A stretch of DNA of 64,000 nt from CAZCPB01 sp044223975 (GTDB taxonomy: Bacteria; Planctomycetota; Phycisphaerae; Phycisphaerales; UBA1924). Positions 23,574 to 32,682 of the stretch are shown here, in pieces (position 1 is the stretch's first letter; every line of letters starts with the position of its first letter). A program made the translations under genes and the position numbers. The notes under the pieces were generated by a model. It saw nothing but the letters and a program-made list of their open reading frames with translations, was not told the DNA's origin and did not search any database. The stretch is from NCBI GenBank assembly GCA_044223975.1, contig JBGALI010000021.1, positions 1-64,000 on the forward strand. Direction: 5' to 3'.

Positions 23574-24002
23574 TTACTTGGGCAGATAGAACAACGTGTC
23601 GTGTCCGCGCACCGCACGCGCTGCCACGAGCGCCCCAAGCACCAATTCGATGCGGTCTAGCTCTTGCAGTTGGGGATGCTCTCGGACGCGCGCTTGCGCG
23701 AATAGCCACAACCGCCATGCATCGAAGCCGTCGGTTTCCCCGTCGGGACCGAAGTCGAAGTCCACACAAACTCCGGAGCGCTCTACGCAAAGGCCAATGC
23801 CGTGGAAATAGAACTCTGTTCCGTCGCTCAGAACGCCGCGCTCAGGGATCCGCTTCTGATGCCACCCTCCCAGCAGGTCTTGAGTACCAAACTCGTTGCG
23901 CAACTTGGCGGCTGCCCCAGTCGCGGCATTGATGAAGTCCCGCACCAAGGCCATAAAAGCGGGATAGAGATGCTCGATTAGCGGATCCCCGTCGCTCCTC
24001 AC
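23574..24002 (-). CDS. DUF6896-like protein coupled to hppD
   Basis: A protein of 142 residues starting at GTG 24002. The start overlaps the hppD stop as GTGA, so translation is probably coupled. Motifs: GTEFYFHGIGLCVERSG, VCVDFDFGPDGETDGFDAWR and LWLFAQARV, which match the small DUF6896 group (known mostly as a possible immunity or anti-toxin type protein). The link with tyrosine breakdown is not obvious; the gene may be a recent arrival that uses hppD transcription. The end is close to a non-coding stretch. Confidence 0.65.
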   Translation of the reverse strand: MRSDGDPLIEHLYPAFMALVRDFINAATGAAAKLRNEFGTQDLLGGWHQKRIPERGVLSDGTEFYFHGIGLCVERSGVCVDFDFGPDGETDGFDAWRLWLFAQARVREHPQLQELDRIELVLGALVAARAVRGHDTLFYLPK

Positions 24003-25348
24003 AGATTCCCCCGCCTCTCCTGCTCCATCTCCAACGCCTCAAACAACGCCTTGAAATTCCCCTTCCCGAAACTCTGGCTCCCCCTCCGGCAGATGATCTC
24101 AAAGAACAGTGTCGGCCGGTCCTGCAGGGGCTTGGTGAAGAGTTGCAGCAGGTACCCCTCATCGTCCGCATCCACGAGGATGCCGAGCTTCTTCACCGCC
24201 TCGTGGTCCTCGCGCACGGGCTTGTGGCCGTGGGCGGTGAGCATCTTGTCGACGCGGTTCCAGACCTGCTCGTAGTACGCATCCGGCAGCGTCAGGAAAT
24301 CCACGCCGCGGGCCCGCAGTGCGGCAATAGATGAAAGCTCATCGTCGGTGCGCAAGGCCAGGTGCTGCACGCCCGGCGTGTTCTGGTGCCAGTCGAGGTA
24401 CTCCTGCACCTGGCTCTTCTTCTTGCCCTCGGCGGGCTCGTTGATGGGGATCTTGATCAGGTTGTTGCCGCTGGACATGACCTTGGACATCAGGGCGCTG
24501 AACTCGGTTGAGATGTCCTTGTCATCGAAGTGCTTGAACATGGAGAACTCGAGCACGTTCTCGTAGAACTTCACCCAGTGGTTCATGCGGCCCTGCTCGA
24601 CGTTGCCGACGAGGTGGTCCACGAACTTAAGGCCGCAGGGGTTCTTCTTGTTGTGCTCGTTGATGGCGAGGATGGCGCGGCCGGTGCCGAGTTGGGGGGC
24701 GCAGCCGACGCCCGGGGGGATGCCTTCGCCGGCATCGGAGAAGGGAGAGCGGGTCGCCGCGGCAGTCGCGGAGGAGACGCCGGTGACCCCGCCATCGACG
24801 CGCTTGAAGCGCGGCTCAAAGAGCCCGCCCTGCTTGACCTTGGTGAGATCATACTCGCCGGTGCGCGAGACGAAGGTGTGACGCAGGCGTCCGAAGGACT
24901 TGATGCCCGCCATGGTGACCGTGCCGCGGGAGTCCTTGAAGGTGTGCGGGTCGTAGGCGGCCTGGGCGCCGTTGCTGAGGGCTCTCTCCCAGGCTTTCTC
25001 GGCGTCGAACACCGTGAAGGCGATGTCCTTGACGCCGTCGCCGTACATGGCGACCTCGGTCGCGGCGGGGTGCTCGACAGAGAGGGCGGTCGAGAGGATG
25101 AAGCGGATGTTGCCCTGGGTGAGGAGGTAGTGGGCGATGTCGCGGCAGCCGGTGGTGAGGTCGCCGACCTGCTCGATCTGGAAGCCGAAGCAGTGCGCGT
25201 AGAAAAACGCCGCCTGCTTGGCGTTGCCCACGTAAAACTGGACGTGGTCGACGTCGATGAGGTGAAGAGGGTCGGCGGGCTTGGCTTCGGCGACCGCGGG
25301 GGCGGTGGGAGTCGAGGGAACTTTCGGGCGCGCGTGGGCGGTCGTCAT
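23999..25348 (-). CDS. hppD: 4-hydroxyphenylpyruvate dioxygenase
   Basis: Converts 4-hydroxyphenylpyruvate to homogentisate in tyrosine breakdown. A protein of 449 residues with two vicinal-oxygen-chelate domains. The three iron ligands are visible: His245 (LKFVDHLVG), His329 (GVQHLALRT) and Glu417 (LFFEIICRRG). The C-terminal gate helix (FGKGNFKALFEALEMEQ) is intact. It has an Ala-rich leader of about 28 residues and an insertion of about 50 residues (186-239) between the two domains. No other homogentisate-pathway gene is adjacent. Confidence 0.95.
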   Translation of the reverse strand: MTTAHARPKVPSTPTAPAVAEAKPADPLHLIDVDHVQFYVGNAKQAAFFYAHCFGFQIEQVGDLTTGCRDIAHYLLTQGNIRFILSTALSVEHPAATEVAMYGDGVKDIAFTVFDAEKAWERALSNGAQAAYDPHTFKDSRGTVTMAGIKSFGRLRHTFVSRTGEYDLTKVKQGGLFEPRFKRVDGGVTGVSSATAAATRSPFSDAGEGIPPGVGCAPQLGTGRAILAINEHNKKNPCGLKFVDHLVGNVEQGRMNHWVKFYENVLEFSMFKHFDDKDISTEFSALMSKVMSSGNNLIKIPINEPAEGKKKSQVQEYLDWHQNTPGVQHLALRTDDELSSIAALRARGVDFLTLPDAYYEQVWNRVDKMLTAHGHKPVREDHEAVKKLGILVDADDEGYLLQLFTKPLQDRPTLFFEIICRRGSQSFGKGNFKALFEALEMEQERRGNL

Positions 25349-25678
25349 GGGAACTCCTGCGTTCGGCCCGGCGTCAACAGCATCTCGCGGCAGTCCCTGC
25401 GAGGCTTCTCCGAGCGCGCGAAGTATAGGAATAGGGGCATGGGATTCGGGGCGGCGGTTCCCGGGCAGTGTCGTGCGCGTCCGCTGAGAAATTGGGGCGC
25501 CGTCGGCACGCCATTTGCGAACGTTTGGGGTTCAAACCCGGGAAGCAGACTGAGCCGGGCGGGGGACATATAGTGCCGCGGTCCTGCCGGCCTGCGAATC
25601 CGGGGAGGAACGGGCGATTTTCCGTAAATCGCGGTTGCATATGGGTTTGTAATCTGATCATTCGCGATCCGGAGCCCG
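25349..25678. other. Divergent promoter region of hppD and the kinase-like gene
   Basis: 330 bases without a gene. On the minus strand TATACT (25427-25422) is a very good -10 box about 75 bases before the hppD ATG, though no clear -35 was seen. The right half (25610-25670) is AT-rich for this genome and probably holds the promoter of the rightward gene, whose GGAG ribosome site precedes GTG 25679. Confidence 0.4.
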
Positions 25679-26491
25679 GTGTTGCGTGACAAGGGCCGAG
25701 AAGTTCAGCGATTCGGAGCCTACGAGCTGATCCGGCCGTTGGCGCCCGGGCCCATTTCCGAGCGTTGGCTCGCCCGTCACGAGTTCGAGCACACCAGCCA
25801 CGTTGTTCACTACTTCCCCGAGCGCCACGACCGCGCCGGGCAGCGGCGGTTTTTGGAGGCCGTGGAAGCCGTGTCGGTCGTTAGTGATTCGCACCTGCTC
25901 CCCATTCAGCAATTTGGAGTCTGCCCCGGGGGGCGCGGTGTCGCCGTCACCCCGTACACCGGCAATCACCAAGGCCTCGTCTCCCTCGACATGCTTCTGG
26001 AGCTCAAGGGCGGGCGCATGGGCCCGATCGAAGCCGAGCGGGCCGTCGTGCACATCCTTGAGGGGCTGGAGGCGGCTGAATCGCTCGGCGGGAATGGGCC
26101 GGTCAGCCTTGGGCAGGTCCAGGTCGACCGTCACGGGCGCGCCGCCATCGAGTTCTACGGGTTGGCGCCGCGACTTCGCGGCACCCCGTTGCTCGGCCCC
26201 GAGAGCGTGCGCGACGAGGTCCGGTCGGTGGTGGAGATCGGCTACCAACTTCTGACCGGGCTGAGCGCCGAGGAGCCGCGTGTTCCCGTGGCTCGCCTTG
26301 AACGACGCTTGCCGCGGGCGTGGGAGAATTGGCTGGAGCGGGGTCTGGACCCTGTCGCGGGATTCTCGACGCCGACCGAAGCCATCGGGTTGCTCCCTTC
26401 GAACGAGAGCGGCGCGGACCGCGCAGAAGCGGTCGGGCCAGTGCGGGTGCTGCTGAGCCGATTCCGCTGGCCGAGCCGCAGCGGCAAGTAA
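25679..26491 (+). CDS. Degenerate protein-kinase-like protein (pseudokinase)
   Basis: A protein of 270 residues from GTG 25679. The start FGAYELIRPLAPGPISERWL follows the plan of bacterial Ser/Thr kinases (ligand loop, then LARH), and the later LDMLLELKGGRMGPIEAERA and VVHILEGLEAAESLGGNGP follow the helix before the catalytic loop. But the glycine loop lacks GxGxxG, the VAIK lysine is missing, and HRD and DFG are replaced by QVQVDRHGRAAIEFYGLAPR. It is therefore probably a catalytically dead regulator or scaffold. No membrane helix is present. Confidence 0.6.
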   Translation: MLRDKGREVQRFGAYELIRPLAPGPISERWLARHEFEHTSHVVHYFPERHDRAGQRRFLEAVEAVSVVSDSHLLPIQQFGVCPGGRGVAVTPYTGNHQGLVSLDMLLELKGGRMGPIEAERAVVHILEGLEAAESLGGNGPVSLGQVQVDRHGRAAIEFYGLAPRLRGTPLLGPESVRDEVRSVVEIGYQLLTGLSAEEPRVPVARLERRLPRAWENWLERGLDPVAGFSTPTEAIGLLPSNESGADRAEAVGPVRVLLSRFRWPSRSGK

Positions 26492-26538
26492 GCGAGGACG
26501 TGAGTTCGGGCGCACACCGCGTCGGCGCGGCGATGCTC

Positions 26539-28533
26539 TCACTTGCCCGAAGGGGCCGGCGGGCCCACGAATTCCTTTTCTTCCGGGCTGGGCGGGAGCG
26601 GCGGGAGCAGCTCAGCCAAGTGGGCGAAGCGAGCGGCCTCGTCGGACGCCAGATCGGCTCCAAAGCGGACGCGGATTTCCTCGGCCAGGGCGGGCGCGAA
26701 GGGCTTGTTCACGCAACGCTCCAGGGCGTCGAGCCAGACGCTGGCCGGAGCGCCGAGCGCCGCGGCCTCTTCGATGCGGTTGAGGCACAGCATCGCCAGG
26801 GCGCGGAGGCGCGACACACGAAGGTGGTCGACCAGGTCGGAAAGTTCGGGCAGGGCGTCGAGGGCGGCGACGGCGCCGTCGGGTCGGTCCAGGCCGATGC
26901 GCGTCCGCGCCAGGAGCACGACGCCTTCGGCGATGGCCTCGAGCTTGGCCGGGTCGGCACGCTCCGAGAGGATCCGGTTCGGCGACGCCAGCAGAGTGAG
27001 GTACGACTCGCGTAGCGCCATGTCGTTCCCCGACTCGCGCGCGACCTCGAGCAGATCGGTCGCGGGGAGCTGGGCGGCGACGCTCAGCAGGGCGCGGCGC
27101 TGCGCTTCGGGCGTCGGGGCCGGCAGCACGGACAGCGCGCGGAACGCCGAGGCGGTGGGGCGGTGCATCATCACCCCCTGCGCGGCAACTTCGAAAAGCT
27201 GCGGCTCGTCCCGTGCCGCGGCGAGGATGTCGTCGAGGGACTCCGGCGAGAGAACCAGCGCCTGCGCCGCCGCCACGCGGAGCGAGGGCGACGAGCCGCG
27301 CAGCAGGCTCGCGAGCCGATCGAAGCCGTCCCTGCCGCCTATGGCGCTCAGGATGGCGCAGCACGAGGGCGTGAGTTGGTCGTCGGGGGTGGCCTTGAGC
27401 GCCCTCAGCACGCGCGCGGCATCGTCCGGGCGCGTGAGATGTCCGCCGCGGAGCAGGGCCCAGGTCGCGTCGACCGCCGCACCGAACGCCGGGCCCCGCT
27501 TGTCGAGCCAGCGGAAGACGGCGTCAACGCCCTCGGCGCTCGGCCGCCGCGCGGCCGCGAGGATCATCGCCGACGCGGGGCCCGGCTCGGTCTCCCGCCC
27601 CAGCGCTTCCAGCACGCGGGCCTCGCCCTGCGGCGGGTTGAGGCGGTTCACCAGTGCCGCGGCGCTTGCGCGCACGCCCGGGTCGGGGTGCGCGAGCAGT
27701 TCCATCGCGACCTCGCCGACGGAGTCGTCCAGCCGGCGCGATGCCGACAGCTCACGCGACGCGAGTTCGAAGCCCAGGGCGCGGGTGTCGGTTGATTCGT
27801 CGGACAGCATGGCCGTGAGGAGGCCGGAACGCTCGGCGGGCGGGGTGGCGAGGTACAGCCGCCGCAGGGCGTCGAGCACGCGTCCGCTGGCGGAGCGGAC
27901 CTCGGCCGCGAGCGTGTCACCCCGCCTCGCCAGGCCGGAGACCAGCTCGGCCTCCCAGCGCGCGTCCGACATGGGACGGACCCATTCCAGCCACTCGCGC
28001 CAGCGCTCGGGGCTGGTGTTCAGGTCTGCACGGCCGCTGAGGCGAGCGAGCGCGTCGAAGGCGGCGATCCGGATTTCCGGGGGCTGGGCGGCGTCGGTGA
28101 ACTCGAGAAGGAGCGCCGCTGCTTCCCTGGTGCGAACGGAGGACGCGGCCCGAAGCACCGGAGCGACCTCGATAGCGGGGGAACGCTCCGCGAGTGTCCG
28201 CAGCGCTGGGATCAGCTCAGGTGGCGCGACCATGGCCTTCGCGAGAGCCTCGACCGTGAGGGCGGCTCCCGCGCCGCCCGGGTCGAGCAGGAGCGCGATC
28301 TCCTGCCGCGCGGCAGGCTCGCCCGCCCTCCCCACGAGAGATTCGGCGGCGCGCAGGCGGGACTCGGGCGTCAGCGACCGGTTGCGGATCGTCGCCGCGA
28401 GCGATACGACGTCATCGGGCGAGGGTGGGGCGGGCTGGTGCCATCCGGGTGCCTTGGGGCTTGCACCGGCCACGAGCGGCGCACCGGCGGCCAGCACGGT
28501 TATGGCGCCGAAGATCGCGGACGGGCGTCGCAT
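26539..28533 (-). CDS. Exported HEAT-repeat protein
   Basis: A protein of 664 residues with a signal peptide (MRRPSAIFGAITVLAAGAPL, cut near GAS). Nearly the whole body consists of HEAT-type helical pairs, e.g. RESLRAAESL-like starts, IRIAAFDALARLSG, VRASAAALVNRL and LRVAAAQALVL. The C-terminal part (about 560-660) is helical but less regular (TRIGLDRPDGAVAALDALPE). It probably acts as a scaffold for protein contacts in the periplasm. No catalytic motif was seen. It is divergent from the TPR gene next to it, and convergent with the pseudokinase with a 47-base gap. Confidence 0.75.
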   Translation of the reverse strand: MRRPSAIFGAITVLAAGAPLVAGASPKAPGWHQPAPPSPDDVVSLAATIRNRSLTPESRLRAAESLVGRAGEPAARQEIALLLDPGGAGAALTVEALAKAMVAPPELIPALRTLAERSPAIEVAPVLRAASSVRTREAAALLLEFTDAAQPPEIRIAAFDALARLSGRADLNTSPERWREWLEWVRPMSDARWEAELVSGLARRGDTLAAEVRSASGRVLDALRRLYLATPPAERSGLLTAMLSDESTDTRALGFELASRELSASRRLDDSVGEVAMELLAHPDPGVRASAAALVNRLNPPQGEARVLEALGRETEPGPASAMILAAARRPSAEGVDAVFRWLDKRGPAFGAAVDATWALLRGGHLTRPDDAARVLRALKATPDDQLTPSCCAILSAIGGRDGFDRLASLLRGSSPSLRVAAAQALVLSPESLDDILAAARDEPQLFEVAAQGVMMHRPTASAFRALSVLPAPTPEAQRRALLSVAAQLPATDLLEVARESGNDMALRESYLTLLASPNRILSERADPAKLEAIAEGVVLLARTRIGLDRPDGAVAALDALPELSDLVDHLRVSRLRALAMLCLNRIEEAAALGAPASVWLDALERCVNKPFAPALAEEIRVRFGADLASDEAARFAHLAELLPPLPPSPEEKEFVGPPAPSGK

Positions 28534-28636
28534 CGCGGGATGCTATGGGCCGGTTCGGGCGGGCGTCGCGGCCTAAACTCTGACGGGTGGCGTGCCGCGC
28601 GGCGCGCCGGAGGTGGCGCAGAGCCGGGCGACAGCG

Positions 28637-30034
28637 ATGAACGAGTGGTTTGACGCTGAAAAACACGCCGAGCGCGCCCACGAGCTCTACGAGTCCGGGC
28701 GCTGGGAAGAGGCCGAGAGCGAGCTGCGGCACGCGATCTCATTGGACCCGTACCAGGGCGAATGGCACTTCAATCTCGGCCTGACGCTCGAGGCGTCGGG
28801 GCGCTTCACCGACGCCATCCTGTGCTTCGAGCAGGCGCACAAGCTCCAGCCCGAGGATCCCAACTCGGCCTTGGCCGCTGGCACCAACTGTCTGCGTGCC
28901 GGGCGGCCGCGCGAGGCGTTGGGGTGGCTCGAGAAGGCGTGCTCCCTCGACCCTTCGCTGATGGACGCGTACGCGCAGCGGATCGACGCCCACGCCCGTC
29001 TGGGAGAGCACGAGCAGGCGGAGGTGGTGTTCTACCTCGCGCAGCAGCACGAGCCGGCGGGCGCGGAGATCTTCGCGGCGATGGCCGACTCGCTGCTGGA
29101 GCGCGGGCGTCACGAGCGGGCGGTGTGGTGCCTCCGCCAGGCGGCGCGGATCGACTCGGGCCTGCCGGGCGTGCACGCGAGCCTGGCGCGGGCGTACGCG
29201 AGCACCGACCGCCCCGAGCGTGCGCGCCAGCTCTACCTGCTCGAGCTGCGGCGCAACCCGGGCGACGTCGAGACGCTGCTCGATCTGGCGGGGCTCCTGG
29301 AACGGATGGGGCGGCGCGAGGAGGCGGGCGAGAAGCTCCGGCGCGTGCTCGAGCTCGAGCCCGCCAACTCCGATGCGCACTTTGCCCTGGGCGACCTGGC
29401 CGAGCGCTCGGGCGACTTTGCGGGAGCGATCAGGCACTTCGAGGCGGTGGTCCGTCTGGACGCGGCCGACTCGGACGCCGCCGTGCGATCCGCACGCCTG
29501 CTGATGCGTGGCCGCTCGGTGGCCACGGCGCGTGCGCGCGAACTGCTCGAGAGCGTGTGCGAGCGGCGCGGCCGGTCGCCCGGCACGCTCGACGCCGGGG
29601 TGCTTTCAGACCTTTGCGGCGCGCTGCTGGACGCGGACATGCTCGAGCAGGCCAAAGCATCGCTGGAAGAACTCGTGCAGCGCCAGCCCGACGACTCCGA
29701 GGCGCACCACCGGCTGGGGGTCGCGCGGCTGGAGTCGGGCGACCTGGCGGGCGGCATCGAATCGTCGCGGCGCGCGGTCGAGCTCGAGCGCGGGCACATC
29801 GCCGCCATGCACAACCTGGCCTTGGCGTACCTCAAGCTCGGGCAGTTCACCCGGTCGCGGTACTGGACCCGGCGTGCCCTGCGGCGCGAGCCCGACGACG
29901 CGACGCTCAAGCGTCTGCGGGTGTGGCTGCGTGCCCACCGCTTCATCGAATGGGGCGAGGCGGCGTGGTCGTGGGGCGTGTCGCGCCTGACGCGGGCCCG
30001 TTCCGGCGTGCTCAGCCGGGCGGCGAAGCGCTGA
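28637..30034 (+). CDS. Large TPR protein
   Basis: A soluble protein of 465 residues from ATG 28637. It consists of about a dozen tetratricopeptide repeats, e.g. ELYESGRWEEAESELRHAIS, LDPYQGEWHFNLGLTLEASG and ARLESGDLAGGIESSRRAVE. There is no signal peptide or catalytic domain. The 3' end overlaps the 3' end of trpB on the other strand by 23 bases. It is divergent from the HEAT protein. A scaffold or interaction role is inferred. Confidence 0.8.
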   Translation: MNEWFDAEKHAERAHELYESGRWEEAESELRHAISLDPYQGEWHFNLGLTLEASGRFTDAILCFEQAHKLQPEDPNSALAAGTNCLRAGRPREALGWLEKACSLDPSLMDAYAQRIDAHARLGEHEQAEVVFYLAQQHEPAGAEIFAAMADSLLERGRHERAVWCLRQAARIDSGLPGVHASLARAYASTDRPERARQLYLLELRRNPGDVETLLDLAGLLERMGRREEAGEKLRRVLELEPANSDAHFALGDLAERSGDFAGAIRHFEAVVRLDAADSDAAVRSARLLMRGRSVATARARELLESVCERRGRSPGTLDAGVLSDLCGALLDADMLEQAKASLEELVQRQPDDSEAHHRLGVARLESGDLAGGIESSRRAVELERGHIAAMHNLALAYLKLGQFTRSRYWTRRALRREPDDATLKRLRVWLRAHRFIEWGEAAWSWGVSRLTRARSGVLSRAAKR

Positions 30035-31271
30035 GCAGACGGGCCGCTTCTTCGACGTCCTTGTCGCCGCGGCCCGAGCAGCAGATCACCACGTTCTGGT
30101 CTTTCTTGAGCTTCGAGGCGATCCGCACGCCCTCAGAGATCGCGTGCGCGGTCTCGAGTGCGGGGATAATGCCTTCGCAGCGGGCCAGCAGCGTGAACGC
30201 CTCGAGGGCCGCGCTGTCGGTGCAGGTCGTGTACTTCACGCGCCCGGCGTCGCGCCAGTACGCGTGCTCGGGGCCCACGCCGGGGTAGTCCAGGCCCGCC
30301 GAGCAGGAGTGCACGTCGGCGGTCTGCCCGAACTGGTCTTGGAGCACATAGCTGAGCGACCCGTGCAGGATGCCGGGCGCGCCCGCCGAGATCGACGCGG
30401 CGTGCTGACCGGGCTCGCTCGAGCGCCCGCCGGCCTCGACGCCGACGAGGTCGACCTTCGTCTCGTCCACGAAGGGGAAGAAGATGCCCGCCGCGTTGGA
30501 GCCGCCGCCCACGCACGCCACGATGCAGTCGGGCAGCTTGGTGAACAGGCGCAGCGACTGGGCCTTGGTCTCCTGCCCGATGATCGACTGGAAATCGCGG
30601 ACAATCATGGGGAAGGGGTGGGGGCCGACGACCGACCCGATGATGTAGTGGGTGTTCTCGACCGAGCCCATCCAGTCGCGCATGGCCTCGTTGGTGGCGT
30701 CCTTGAGCGTGCGCGAGCCCGAGTCGACCTCGATGACGCGGGCCCCGAGGATCTTCATGCGGATCACGTTGAGCCGCTGGCGGCGCACGTCCTCGGCGCC
30801 CATGTAGACGTCGCACTCAAGCCCCAAGTGCGCCGCCGCCGTCGCCGACGCGACGCCGTGCTGGCCCGCGCCCGTCTCGGCGATGATCCGCCGCTTCCCC
30901 ATGGCGCGGCACAGCAGCCCCTGACCGAGCGTGTTGTTGATCTTGTGGGCGCCGGTGTGGGCCAGATCCTCGCGCTTGAGCCAGATCGTGGCGCACTCGC
31001 CGATGCCGCCCTGCTTGCGGTTCATCTGCGCGGCGTGCTGCGTCAGGCGCTCGGCCCGGTACAGGGGGGTCGGCCGCCCGGCGAAGCTCTTGAGCAGTTC
31101 GCGAAGCTCGTCCCAGAACGCGGCGTTGGCGCAGGCTCGCTCGTAGGTCTCGGAAAGTTCCTGCAGGGCGGCGACCAGAGTCTCGGGCACGTACGAGCCG
31201 CCGTAGGCGCCGAAGCGGCCCTGGGGCGTGGGAACCTCGGAGAGTTTGGGAGCCGGAGCGGTGGGGGGCAT
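30012..31271 (-). CDS. trpB: Tryptophan synthase beta chain
   Basis: Makes tryptophan from indole and serine with pyridoxal phosphate. A protein of 419 residues from ATG 31271; a TTG at 31295 is possible but poor. Lys110 in AHTGAHKINNTLGQG binds PLP. The motifs FGAYGGSYVPETL, RPTPLYRAERL, ETGAGQHGVASA, ACVGGGSNAAGIF, HSCSAGLDYPGVGPEHAYW and NVVICCSGRGDKD are all present. It stands alone: trpA and the rest of the pathway are not in the window. Confidence 0.96.
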   Translation of the reverse strand: MPPTAPAPKLSEVPTPQGRFGAYGGSYVPETLVAALQELSETYERACANAAFWDELRELLKSFAGRPTPLYRAERLTQHAAQMNRKQGGIGECATIWLKREDLAHTGAHKINNTLGQGLLCRAMGKRRIIAETGAGQHGVASATAAAHLGLECDVYMGAEDVRRQRLNVIRMKILGARVIEVDSGSRTLKDATNEAMRDWMGSVENTHYIIGSVVGPHPFPMIVRDFQSIIGQETKAQSLRLFTKLPDCIVACVGGGSNAAGIFFPFVDETKVDLVGVEAGGRSSEPGQHAASISAGAPGILHGSLSYVLQDQFGQTADVHSCSAGLDYPGVGPEHAYWRDAGRVKYTTCTDSAALEAFTLLARCEGIIPALETAHAISEGVRIASKLKKDQNVVICCSGRGDKDVEEAARLLSASPPG

Positions 31272-31328
31272 GACGGAGCGTAGGGGGTGTGACAAAAGTG
31301 CGAAGGTGGGGCCGACCGCGGCGGCGCA

Positions 31329-32621
31329 TCATCCGACCTGCTGGGCCCGGGCGGTGTCGCGGGCCAGGTGACGAGCGCCCAGCAGCCAGAAGACGGCGCT
31401 CACGACCATGGCCCCGCCCACGATCAGGAACGCCGTGTTCATGTCGCCCTTGGGGTGGGTCGGCGAGCGCGTCCCGTCGCAGACGCGTCCGATGATCGCG
31501 GGGCTGATGGCGTCGCCGAGGAGGTGGATGGAGAGGATGGTGAGGGCATACGCGCTGGCGCGGACGCCGGGGCGGGTGACGTTGGCGGTGATCGTGTTCG
31601 ACGGCCCGGTGTTGAAGAACAGGCAGAACACGGCGGCGAACATGAGCACCCACGCCAGCGGGAACGGCGCGTAGAGGGTGGCCAGGAAGAAGGGGAATCC
31701 CAGGAGCATCCCGACGCCCGAAACCAGGAAGTACGAACCGGGGAACCGGGCCCGGAGTTTGTCAGCGGTGTAGCCCCCGAGCAGGGTGGCGCTCAGGCCC
31801 GCGACAACCACGATGGCGCCGAAGGTGGTGTTGACTCCGGCGGGGTCGGACAGCCCGCGGAATTCGAGGATGTACGTGGGCATCCAGAACGAGATGCCGC
31901 CGACCGCAAAGGTCATGGCGGTCATGCCGAGGGTGTTGTAGATGAAGGATGGGACGCGGAAGATTTCTGCGTAATCGGCGAGGCGTGGACGCGCCGCGGG
32001 GCGTGCCGCGGGGGCGTCGGACATCCCGCGGACCGGGTCCTTGCGGAGAAACGCCAGCACGCCCAATGTGATGCCCGGGGGCACCACGAGGTAGAAGGCC
32101 CAGTGCCAGGAGAGGTGCTTGGCCATGAGGCCGCCGAAGGCGTAGCCGATGGCGGTGCCAACGGGGATGGCCATATAGAACCACGCGAGCACGCCGCCCC
32201 GGCGCTCGACGGGGTACATGTCGGCGATGAGGGTGGGGGCGGTGGGCCCGTACGCGGCTTCGCCGATGCCCACGAAGACGCGGGTGAGGAGCAGGAGGAG
32301 GTAGGTGTGGGCGAGGCCCGAAGCGCCTGAGGCCAGGGACCAGAGGATGACGCCGATGCCGATGATCGTCCACCGGCTGGTGCGGTCGGCGAGCCACCCG
32401 AACGCGGGCGCCAGGAGCATGTACGTGACCATGAAGGCCGTCGTGAGGTAGCCCATCTTGGTCTTGGCGTTCGGGTCATCGGCCGCCAGAAGCTGGTCGC
32501 GGACCATGGGCTCGACCGCGGCAAGGATGTAGCGGTCGATGTAGTTGAACAGGTTGATGAACAGCAGCAGCGCCAAGGCGCGCCGCGCGGAGCGTGCGGG
32601 GTTGTTCGCGGTCAGGGCCAT
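31329..32621 (-). CDS. MFS transporter, spinster-like
   Basis: A protein of 430 residues with about 12 hydrophobic helices. The start LLLFINLFNYIDRYILAAVE and the motif GWLADRTSRW between helices 2 and 3 (DRxxRR-type) are typical, and RVFVGIGEAAYGPTAPTLIA is the signature of the spinster/lipid and organic-anion transporter subgroup (GxGExxYxP). The substrate is unknown; relatives move lysophospholipids or glycerate-like anions. It is downstream of a convergently arranged hydrolase and 57 bases before the trpB start on the same strand. Confidence 0.87.
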   Translation of the reverse strand: MALTANNPARSARRALALLLFINLFNYIDRYILAAVEPMVRDQLLAADDPNAKTKMGYLTTAFMVTYMLLAPAFGWLADRTSRWTIIGIGVILWSLASGASGLAHTYLLLLLTRVFVGIGEAAYGPTAPTLIADMYPVERRGGVLAWFYMAIPVGTAIGYAFGGLMAKHLSWHWAFYLVVPPGITLGVLAFLRKDPVRGMSDAPAARPAARPRLADYAEIFRVPSFIYNTLGMTAMTFAVGGISFWMPTYILEFRGLSDPAGVNTTFGAIVVVAGLSATLLGGYTADKLRARFPGSYFLVSGVGMLLGFPFFLATLYAPFPLAWVLMFAAVFCLFFNTGPSNTITANVTRPGVRASAYALTILSIHLLGDAISPAIIGRVCDGTRSPTHPKGDMNTAFLIVGGAMVVSAVFWLLGARHLARDTARAQQVG

Positions 32622-32682
32622 CCGTCGACCCAGAGTATCAGCTACTGATGGTCGCGCCGCGGCCGGTCATCCCGGTCGTATC

